Assembly: GCF_032854445.1 (NCBI RefSeq)
Contig: NC_088307.1
Coordinates: forward strand, 16,006,017 to 16,070,016
Direction of reading: 5' to 3'
DNA length: 64,000 nucleotides
Source: Liolophura sinensis
Lineage: Eukaryota > Mollusca > Polyplacophora > Chitonida > Chitonidae
Shown here: piece by piece, positions 13,501 through 25,500 of the stretch
Numbering within the stretch: the stretch's first letter is position 1
Layout: the number at the start of each line of letters is the position of its first letter
The notes under the pieces: model-generated
Told to the model about the DNA's origin: nothing
The model's database searches: none
Seen by the model: the letters and a program-made list of their open reading frames with translations, nothing else
Made by a program: the position numbers and the translations under genes

Positions 13501-16500
13501 AATTTACCAGATATTATTTAAAAATTTTCCATCCAGGGGAGACAACTACGCATACCTGTTATCTGGCACATTACTGAAGGCCAGCAACATGCCGATCTGA
13601 TGGAAGCCCATAGCCAGCAAGAGAGCTTTCACCTTCGTCTTCTGCCACAGTGGACGAACAGACAGATCTGATACTTTCAGCTGTATCTCAGATGCATGCT
13701 TGGTTATACTTAACTAAAAGGAGAAAAAGTTATTCGATGACCATATAACATTTTACACAGAAACATTCTGCTTTCCAACTTTTCACATACAGGTTAGTAA
13801 TTTTATTGTAATTCAAATTTCAAAAATTGTCATTCTCGTGCACACATTGCATGTTTTGCCAATGGTTGGTTAACTGTCATCTACCTAAACATGCGTGTAC
13901 ATATATATCACCATATATAAATGGTAGGCCTAATTCTCACACGTAAACGCCCCATGACAAGAGGTCATGAACACTAGTGCCTCACAAGGAATACAAAATA
14001 CACTCTAAGCTTAGCGTTAAAACAGTGTATGCAGTCCAATGAATGGTTATGTGATGAGAAACAGTGTTTATGTCAACATACCAGGTCAATCAGATGAGAA
14101 ATGACTTCCTGGGTCAGAGGGAAGAGGTCACAGAGAGCCTGTACACAGGCTGGATTCTTGACGATGTCTGAAAGTAGCATGGATCAATCGACTGATTAAT
14201 TTGTTTGACTGACTGATTAAATGTGACAGCAATAAATACTTAAAAGTGGTTTATAGTGAGTAAACCTTACCATTAAAGACAATAACCAGTGGACAACATC
14301 ATTCAAAGCCACAGAAACAGACCTTTACACCATTTTATTGAATCTTGTGCCTTAACTCACCTCAAGGATAATATGGGGCAATCTATACTAGGGCAAATGT
14401 GTCCCAAGGCTTCTGCACTTAGGTCAAAAACAAAAGAGTTTTCAGCATTAAAATAATAGATCACATTAACACAGAAGAAACAAACAGTGACAGACACCAG
14501 CGCATTGCCATCTGTGGTGCATAAAAATATGCGTCAATTCCTTAGACTCTTATTAGATATCAACTCCATAGAAGACATGTGCTACTGCTTTCTACCTGTA
14601 CAGGTAGGTGATATCAGCAACCATTTCACATTGGACTAACCTGCTAAAGCTTTCAATGCATCATAGGTAGGAACCAGAAGATCCTGAAAGTTCCAGTGTG
14701 GGTAAACCACATATGGATTCTCCACATAGGGGCCTTTGGCTTGGAAGTGAAATCCCAGGAAGTGGAGAATGTCCATGGCTCCCAGGCTGTCATTCAGCTC
14801 ATTGCACAGGCGGGTTGTCTTCTTGTTGTTTTCCTCAGTATGCAGGCGTTTCAAGGCTTCATCCAGCTGTCCGTCAAAGTCAGGAAACCAAACGTCATGA
14901 GCAAAATGAAACAGAAACTTCGCTTTATTTCCAGATTTATTTGCTCATTTTACTTTTTTGTTCATTTTGTTAACAACAAAAACATAATCTGGAATACTGA
15001 CAGCAACAAAATCATTTGTCTCTATTAAGGAACTTGTATTCTTTTCACTACATACCACATTATGCTTACTGTAAAGCAATTAACACTTTCAAAAGTGCTA
15101 ATTGTGATATACTACACCTTTCACTGGACGTGACAATTTCAAACATCTCTCATTCAATCACACGGGACTTTTAAATGACAACGAAACAACCGTTGTCATC
15201 TCCACATCACACATGTTAATTGATCTTGATATCTTGGCAGTGAGAAAAGTGCTGAAAAGTTTAGGCCCATACTAGTGTGACAGATACTAGCCAATCACTG
15301 ACAGAGAATCTTTGTTTAGAGGGGGCTGATAGCACGTACCAGGTCAATAAGGCTGTGGATGGCCTGAGGTTGTCTGTGATTGTCCTGGAGAACTTTGCAA
15401 ATGTGCAGCTGAAGTTTGTGGAGACGCTCCTCTCTGCTGACGGCTAAAGAGAGGTAAACAAATAATCTGAAGGATGAAACTAAAAGTGACTGATTTAACA
15501 ATGCATTCTTCAGGGTTCTGCCTGGTTTCCTCCCACTATAATGCTGGCCGCTTCGGTGTAAGTGAAACATTCTTGATTGCAGCTTAAAACACCAAATGAA
15601 ATAAATAAGTTCATACTGTGCCAACAGATAAGCAACCATAAAGAATATCCATCACTCATGTTGAAAACACACTGTATAAATAACATGTACATAGGAAGGA
15701 CTGCTCCTACCATAAGCCTTGATGCTCTTGCATACCAGTCAGTGAACAATTTTGAGCATGGTTGTAAAACACCAATTGAAGAAATAAGTACCATTTCTGA
15801 CCATTCACTGTTTTTCACAACAAAGATACTGTTACATGTATTTATAACATCATCACTACGACTTCTTTCAGAGGCATTTAGGAATTGGGATGGTATAGAT
15901 TGACAGAGGAATTACCTGTGGATAACAACTCCTGGATTTATTGTGTTGGTGACGTTTCCATGTAGGTTCTTACATCGTTTTCCAACCATATGAACATACA
16001 GAGATACAAGACAACATATATACAGTAAGAGAGTGAGTGGTGTCAAAAACAGGCAACAATGTAACATAGATAATAACTTCAGGGTTAATGGCTTCAGGGT
16101 TTATAGTCACCAAGCAGGCAGAAAACAATACAATCACACTGAATTCTCCGAAGAAAACCATCTTATAAGTACAAACCTAAGAGAACTCTGGATTTTGGAT
16201 TTAGCCAATCTTGGTCACATAAATTCTGCATGACCTCTTCTGTCTCGTCTAACTTTTGGTCCAACATGGCGTGTCTGATTTTCCTCACATTCACAAACAC
16301 ATCCTTACCAATCAGGACAAAAGGAGTCCAGAAGAATGGGTCAGAAAATCTGAAAGAACAAAAAAACGCACAAGTGACAACAGTTTTTATCTTCTCAGTA
16401 ATACAATCCATTCACTTTTAAATTTTAGTCATAAATTGAAACTTCGTCATTCTACTTGATACGGCAGTACATCTGCTTCTGTATACTGGTACCTAGAATC

Positions 16501-19500
16501 CATGTCAAAACTGAGATTATTTTGATATGAATTCCCAGGTGAAAAGGCAAACCAACTGTGACCTGACCACTGAGGGCCCAGGTGGGCAGTAAATATACCG
16601 TTTTTAGTTCCAGCAGTGTACTTGCTTCTGAACACTGGTACTTAGTGTCCATGTCAAAACTGAGATTATTTTGATATGAATTCCCAGGTGAAAAGGCAAA
16701 CGAGCTGTAACCTCACCACTGAGGGCCCAGGTGGCCCAGGTGGGCAGTAAATATACCGTTTTTAGTGAATTTGAAGTCGTCGTTGAGTTTCTCAGAAGTC
16801 TTTCCCTTAGTTCCAGCAGTGTACTTGCTTCTGAACACTGGTACTTAGTATCCATGTCAAAACTGAGACTATTTTGATATGAATTCCCAGGTGAAAAGGC
16901 AAACGAGCTGTAACCTCACCACTGAGGGACCAGGTGACCCAGGTGGGCAGGACATATACCGTTTTTAGTGGATTTGAAGTCGTTGCGTTTCTCAGAAGTC
17001 CTTCCCTTAGTTTACTGTTTAAATAGGTTGTAATCTTTGTAATTAATTAAATCTTGATACTAATCCACTAAGCCATGAACAGTTTAGACACTGACAATGA
17101 CTCCATCAGCAGATAAGCTACAGCTTAGGCATTTATATTACTGCAGTCTTGACAGCTGAGCATTCACGATGAGCAACATTTGGAATCTAGCACCTGTAAT
17201 AGGGGAGTTTTGACTTCAAAACTCTTTTATAAGTAAAGGTGAAAAAAGTCCTTCTGTCCATGTGACAACTAGGCAACAAATTTGGATTACATTAACTACA
17301 ATGTGAGGGTGTAAAAAAAGTTTTGCAAAACTATTTACAGTCAATGAACCATGTTGACAAAATTGTAAAGCTGAACAGTTGTGAACTTGCGAAGGAAGGT
17401 GCGCCATTTGCACCTCTGGAACAGAGCAAGACAGGTGCACGATCAGTACATTAATGTCAACAAAAGCTGCCTAACATTTCTGACAAGTCACATGACACAG
17501 TAGTACTTTAGCAACAAAAGGATTTGAACTCGTAATTCTTGAAATCTGACACATGATCACTCAGCCAGCCAGGCACAGTTCTCACCCCTGCCTCACCTGG
17601 AATCCTCCTGGAGAGCTCTGATTGCCGTGGATACGGCCACAGTAATCAGACTTCCTGTCTGCAAGGTCTGGTAGAAGTGGTAGTAAAACACCTCCAGTGT
17701 GCTGTTAGGGACGGCCCACAGCGTCTGCAGTACACACTGGCTACCTGAGGAAAAAAAGAGTTCTCTGTATCTCAGAGTTCTGTTCCAACATTAAACACCT
17801 CTTCTTTTATCCTAAGATACTGACACAGCACACTTTTTCACTGAAACGAGGGTGGCCAGCTTTATCTTGGGAGGAAACCAGACGGAGACCAGGGGAAACC
17901 CAGAACCATTCGCAGGTTACTGGCAGACTTTCCTACTTACTACCAGAGAGGAAGCCAGCATGAGCAGGTCTACTCACAGCATTTGTGAGACCCCCCTGGG
18001 TCATTGCACCATGCTGGTTTGCTAATCACTACAAAATCCCATGTAATGTTTACCTTATCATTGACTCTTATCCATAACAAGTCGTGAATTTTGTCACTAA
18101 CAGTAATAAATAAGCACAGGACATCAACGATGGAACATCCCCTTTGTGTTATTGTGCTCTACATGTGTGCAAAACCTAAGCACTATGAAGAGTACTGTGG
18201 TAACTCCAACAAAAGACACAAGGAGATGCATGATTCAATATTTTTCGGTTTTATTTAACATGTTTAATATTGAATCATGCATCGCTTTGTATCTTTTGTT
18301 GGAGTTCTCACAATACTCTACTTCATAAAGCTTATCAGTGGAAATGGAAATATTTAGTACTATGCAGGAAGTACTTTCAAGATACCACCCCTAACATTTA
18401 CCCTAACACTGCTTTCCCAGTTATTGGATGTCAACACCTATGCCAGCACGTGGGGTATGACATAAGCTACATGTACTTTGTACAAACACGCTAAATACAA
18501 TCTGAAAAAACGCCAAGCCCTTTCTCTTTCTCATACTTTCATGACGTAAATGAATTATTACTTTGTACTGCAGATCATCTATTTTCTTTCATGTTCTGCA
18601 TTTTGTGTTTGTTTTTTCTATTACCTAGTAGGTGCTTGTAACAAAAGTAATCAAAATTAAGCTAAATCTTCATTCAGGCTTTACCTGCTGCGAGGAATGC
18701 ACTGGCCAGCCGAAAATCAGTGTGTTTAATGTCTGTGCGATATGGACTCCATCCACAGTTCAGGACAACCAGCTGGGCTCTCATCTGCACAGTCAAAAGG
18801 TCACCAGGGGTCACCAAATACATCGAATCCTGCGGGCATCCCTCGTCTATTTCACTGAGGTCATTTGGAGTCATCACTAAGGTGCCTTCATCCCAGCACC
18901 CAAAAGTGGCTGGAAAGAAAAAAAATAAAGTAAAAATGCACATGTGCTAAAAAGCATCAGCCTCTAGCTGTGAAGAACATTTGATTGCAGTTAGTTTGTT
19001 TGGTACATCAAGCTATACCAAATCTATGAGACAAACAATGAGAAAAGGGCCTGGTTTCACACTTCTGCTTAATCCACAAATTCCTTGCGTAAGACCCGAA
19101 ACAGATCACACTACCAACAATCATGGCAGGTACAAATCTTACCTATGTGAAGAACAGTTGCCTTTGCAATTTCTTCCAGAAATCTCTGCTTTGTCATATC
19201 CTTTCCTGTCAGTGGGTCAACATCTAAGTAGGATGACACTAACTGGACTTCCTGTTTAGCGAACGCCAAATCTTCACCAGGCTGCCAAGGCTTTCCATGT
19301 AACATCAAGCTTGAAACACAGAAATAACAGAACATAGCATGTTTTGTTTACTCTGACCGTCGTCAAAACTCCTCTAACAACAGGGACCTCATCGAAGACA
19401 AAGAGTGCACAAGAAGAACACATCACTGTATTACTTTACATTTCCATAAGAATGACAAACTGTGAAGGCTTTCTTCTGGGTACAAACTAAAGTCATTACT

Positions 19501-22500
19501 CATTTACCATTGAAGGTGGTCAAACTTAAAACAAACACCCCTCAACACATCATCCTACACTTACCTCTGAGGCAATTGTGGGTTACCAATGATGACACAC
19601 CTCTCCTTATTGCTGATCTGCTGGAACTCGGTGATCATGCGGTGTGAGCGTGTGATGTCCGTGCCTGTTGATGTCCACGGAGTCAGCGTGGACAGAGTGT
19701 CCTGGAACAGGAGCTTGGTCAGTCCAGGGGGAGAGCCCAGTGGTTTAATACTCTGCCATCATACAGGTACACACAGGTGAACGGTATTAAAAGTATTAGA
19801 GTCTAAAACCAGAGCAGCGAGGACAATGTTATAACCAGTGAAACTGGCCACTTGTACCTCAGGGTTTTACTCTAATTGATCATATAAATGCTTAAATACC
19901 AACAAATCATACATGTTTATGAATGTATATACTGTACATGTTCAGCTTATTAGCTATACAACATACAGACGACACTGGCTCTGATCCACACAAGTCAAAA
20001 TTTAAAATTCAGCATAAACTTTTCGCATCCTTGAAGTTATAGCAATAAACTAATATGCCGAAACAAATCTGTCACAACTAGAATTTCTTTCTCTGTAAAC
20101 TATGCACTTAATTATGCTTAATAGAGAAATTGGCACTCGTTGTCCTGGTCCTTCAGGCGAAAACTCCAAATTTTGTAAATTAATGGTTATTTATTTATTT
20201 GTTTGATTGGCCTTTGATGCCAACTTCAAGACTTTTTCACTTACTTGACAAATCTCCTGATCTGTAGTTAAAGAACCTAGAACTGGGTTTGAACCGGCGA
20301 CCTCATTGGCCAAGGCCCTGACAAAGACATAACACATGTGCAGACAGGCACACGGACATCATGTCATACACATGCACAGTTGATACACTATTCACAATTA
20401 TTGTGGATATAAATAAATAAATAACTATTTTCTCACCTTCAGGGAGACACTGTTTGTCAGCTTAGGAAGTGGGTGAAGGGTTGATGTCTGTCTGTCAGCT
20501 GGAGTTTTTTTACATCCTGCACTGCTCATTCTACTGACAGATTGTGGTCTTGGTGTCATCATTGTGGACACCCTATCAATGTTTTTATCTGGTCGAAGCA
20601 GACCAGGGTTAGAGACTTGTTTTGGATTGGCAGGTGGGAGTAGCTCGTCCTCAAGGGAGGAGTTAGACACCATGCAGTTGTCAAGCACATACTGTGTCAA
20701 GTATTTGTTCATGCTGCCATGTCTTGCCTGTAACCTCTCAAAGTTGAGCTCATCTTGAGCTTTCAGGAAATCTTGTTCACTTTTTACCACAATGTCTAAG
20801 CTGAGAATACTGGGCATGTAGGTCACACTGAATTTTTGGTTGAGCGTTATGCCGGACTCGTCTTGAAGGCAACCAAAGGGGCAGCAACTCAGATTATTAT
20901 CCGGAATGACCACAAGAGGGCTACCAGTTTCACACTTCATTAAGATATCTTCAATCGGTGCTAAAAGCCAGTTATACAATTGTCGCTGAGGGCAGGAGTT
21001 TGGTTTACTGTCTTCTGAATTGCTACGTGGAATGTTTTGATTTTCCTTCCCTTGGATCCCATCGTTTTTCTCTTCACTCACCATGAAGTTAGGTTTTTCT
21101 GAATTTTTGTGGGGCAGCGCCCGATTTTCACACCCGGTCATCATCTGTCTATGGTCACGGCCCTTCCACAGCTGGGCCACCAGGGCACAAATCTGAAAGC
21201 CAACAGAATTATCATGATTTTTTATTACTGTTGTTTAACTGTTTACTTGAGAATTTTCCACTTAAACATGATGACAACCAGTATAAGTGGAGGAAACAGG
21301 AGAGGTCAGAGTAAACCACCTTTGGCAAGTTACACATGCACTGTATATAATAATGGTGAATTGTATTACATATGACAATGGTATATTGTCACGAGTGGTA
21401 TAAAGTGTCTACCACTTTATACTGACATCAAGACCGAAAGAACCACGGAAGTTAAAAAATCCTGAAATTCTCTTTCTCAGTATGGAACTTAAAACCCAGA
21501 TCTTGTGTGATGCTTGAAAGGCAATGACAACCTATGCCCTCATATATTCTTATATGCTGTCATTTTCAGGTCTGAATAAAACCCAGACATGAGCTTTACT
21601 CATGTAATGCTGCCGGAGTACCAAAAGGCGAACCTGACATAAAATACCTATTTCAGGGCCTAAAGTACATTATCCATTAGGTCCATAAAGCCCACCTTAA
21701 AAACCCAACATCTGAGAAGCATTTAATTCAGTCAATAAAAAAAATTCTAAGAAAAACATTTCAGGGTCCCTGTATTTTCAGATATCATTTCAAATTCTCT
21801 TTCTACTGTTGTTTTCTTCATTTCTTGGTTTTCTTTTCCCTTAAGCATCTTGACACTAGACAAGTTCTCTAAACTGACTTTGAATATTTTACTTATTCAG
21901 TGTTAAAGTGACTTACCTGCTCAACCATGGTCTCGTCATTTGCAGATTTGCTGCAGTAAAACCTGTTCAGCCCACCAGTTGGCGATAGTACCCATAGTAA
22001 CAGTTGTTTAGGTAACAGGCTAAAGTACAGAACCAAAGCAGTCTGTTGGCTAACAGACTGAAGAAGCCTGTCCATTGAAGCAAGTTCAAAACTTGATGAT
22101 TCGCGAGGGAGTTTTGATTTTATCTGATAATTTGGCATCTCCGCGATTGTTCGTTTGCGGAAGGCTTCAGCATACTGCAGTGCTGTATCTTTGAGCCCCA
22201 GCTTCACCAGAACACCTTGCATAGCGTCGCAACATTCTCGCAACTGCTTGTGGTAATTTGGCTCACAATGGGAGTCTTCATCACGATGTTGTTGTATCTT
22301 GCTTTCAAAATGGGGGATAAGCTTCTCCAGGTAGCCTTTGGCCTCTTGCATGTCCCGTAGCTGTGTCGAGTTCACAAGAATTAATGCCATATTGTACATG
22401 CATGTCATTTGTATCAGCTTGAATTTCGGGTCTGTAAACTGCGACATGGTTCTCTGGTAGTAGTACAGACTATACTGATGTTTCTGAGCAGCCTTGTAAG

Positions 22501-25500
22501 CATTTCCAGTCTTACAATATCCCATGGCTTCCAGCCAATCATCGCTACCACGGCAACATTTCAACATGGCATCATATGCCTTGACTGCATCATCATAATC
22601 CTTCTTCATCATTAATGTATCACCCAACATTTCATGTGCCATTGTCTGCATACGCATATCGCCCATCTTGGTTGCTATGGCGATGTCCTGCTGGTGATAT
22701 CTCAGGGCTTGTTTCCAATCTCCAAGAGAGGCACACACTGTCCCTAGACATCCATATGCCTGAGCAATGCCCTTCTGGTCACCTTTTATCTCAGACTCCT
22801 CCAAAAATTTCTTGTAGTTTTCAGCTGCTTCTTTGTAATTCTGCAAAATCACACTCAGCATGCCGGTGTTGTAGTAAGACTCTGCCATTTGTTTGCCAGT
22901 CGTCCCCATCTTCTCCAACAGACAAGAGTACTTTCTTGCGTGTTTCATTGCATCAGTCATATTACCAATAGTTTTGTACGCCACACTGAGGTTTAAATGG
23001 AGTCCGGACTGTAACTGAGGTGTCCAAAATTCTGGTAAGCCTCGTCCTTCACCGGCCTCTTCCCGAAGTTCTGCCTCCAAATCTAACATTTTCTCATAGT
23101 GCACAATGGCCTGATGATAGTCCCCAATGATCAGGTTCAAAGTGGCTATATTGACCAATGCCTTGGTCTGGTACAACTGGTCATGAATAGAGGAGGCTAT
23201 AGCCAAACACTCTTGGTACAAGCCGATTGCTTGGTCCTCATCTTGAAGGGCTGAGTGTGCATTGGCCAGTGTCAACAGGACTCTCATGGTGATGCCTTTC
23301 TGATTGGTCCTGAACTTCTGGGCGGCCTCCAACATCTTGACACACAGAGAATACCTCCCTGCTGCATAGAGACAAGCGCCAACCTCGCTCATCTTTTTAT
23401 ACGGGTCCATTTCTGGAAGATATAACAAAATAAAGGATGAGCACAATCATGCATGTATTGACGTCATTATTACTAAATCAAAATACAAATTGCTTTTATA
23501 GTAATCTAATAAAATATATTTTATGGCTTTTTTTTTCGCGGTTGATTCATTTATTTGATTGGCGTTTTACCTGTACCTTTTGCTTTCGCCTTTTTTGTAT
23601 AGAGTTGAAGAAAACTTTACATGATCTTTGGGGAAAAACCATCCCAGCTCACCATATAGCTGATATGATTTACATGTACACTTACACCAGCTGGGGAGGT
23701 GTACGAACAAAACAGTGAAGGGGCTTAATTATGAGGTAAACATAGCTAAAGTCTAAACTAGCTTTTCCTTGAGATGAGACTACATAAGGTCTTAAGACAA
23801 TACAAGTACTTTTTACCTTTGTTTTTTCCTGATCAGAAATTAATCAAACTTCACATAAATTCTTAAGTGGCTCTACAAGGTAGATAAATCAATCAGAATT
23901 AAGCAAAATGTACCACTTGAAAAATGCTAAACTTAGAGAGAAATACAGCAGCCAATTTCTGTTCAGAAAGACAAAAAGATTCATTCAGAATATATCATTA
24001 TGAATGTCCCAAGCAAAAAACTGGCACACAATTGTAATTCACCCTTCAGTGACTGCATGAGGTCTGGTGTAATGCTGCAGAAGCTAGCAGCAGTAGCTGC
24101 AATGTGATCGGTCAACTGGTCAACTCTCTCTGGGCCCAGGTCCAGGGCAGTCAGGAATTCCTTGAGGGCATGTCGGCTCTTCTTCAGGTACTTGAGCGCA
24201 ACACCATGGAGAAAGTGAGCCTGTGAACAATATCAAATAAATCATAGCAGCAATGTACTAGTGAAACACTCCAAACAGCTCAAATGTTGCCACAGAAAAT
24301 CCAGTCCTTCTATGCATCCAATACTGAACCCACTGTTTTTTTTTTTTTACCTCAAATTCTACACCTCCATTATCTTCCAATGTGTACCTTGTGACTTTAA
24401 CAAGTGCCCAGAGGCTCAAAGGGCATTTTAGGGTTGCCTTCTCCTAAATTTCTGGTTTGGACCCTGGAAAATGCGATGTTTTGTTTTTCACATCGCATAT
24501 CCCAACATGCCCAAGCGCTAGACTGGGTACCAAATAGATTATTGGTGTTAGATAGATCAAGTTGAAACCAAACATTTGGAAGCAAACCCTGTGTAGAGGT
24601 AAGGATTTAATGTCTACACCTTTGAGTTGTTAGGGTACAAGGTCTAATAACTGACTATACCTGTGAAGAGTCAGGGCACAAGACTGTGAGAATTTCTGTA
24701 TCTTTCTTTGCCAGGGCATAGTTTTTCATCTTGATGTAGGTGGTGGCTCGTGCCAGAAGGACATCAGTATTCCGATCATCAATTTCCAAAGCTTCTGAGT
24801 AAAACTGTAAGGCATCTGAATAACCGCTGGTTTTGAGGGCCTTATCACCCTTCTCTTGGAGATATCGAACCTGACAGGAAAGGCAGACAAATTTATGCTA
24901 TTGTTATGTGAACATGAAAATACTCACAATTGCTCATACAAGTTTGTGCATACTTTGAAGCCAGCTTTATGCTATTAGCCCAGCTATAGTAAGTATGCGT
25001 ATATGATTGTCTTCTGAAAGGAACCATCATGATTATGGGGATGTCCAAACTTTTGACACATGTAACACACAACAATTTGTGATTTCCATGAACAAAATCT
25101 TTCCTTTGAAGCCCCTGTTTATTCCTGCCTTGATGAAGAGCACACTGGTAACCTATGTACTAATACTTAAGCATTTCAAGAGAACAGAGGTCAATTCAGC
25201 TTTTGCCCAAATCACCACTGCATGGACAAATGTATGATATTATTTCCTTCAACAGTCAATAAACTATTACTTAGATGAATGCATCAAACATTTATTATTA
25301 TTTAAAGAGCATAACCTAAATTATACAATTTGCTGTTTCCAGAGGAACTCTTTAACAATACACAAGCAAGTAGTAGCATTACATGTATATACCTGTAATT
25401 ACTATAACTGCATATTTTTGGTTAATTGCATTGTACATCGTCATATACATCAGCCATTATCATAAAAATCAAAAGCAAATTTACTGGTTGAATTTATCTT

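Noticed and set aside
16452-16855. Extra TTC28-like exons in the 16.4-17.0 kb tandem repeats
   Set aside because: Exons 9 and 10 join in phase without them, and the frames there are copies of the same intronic repeat.
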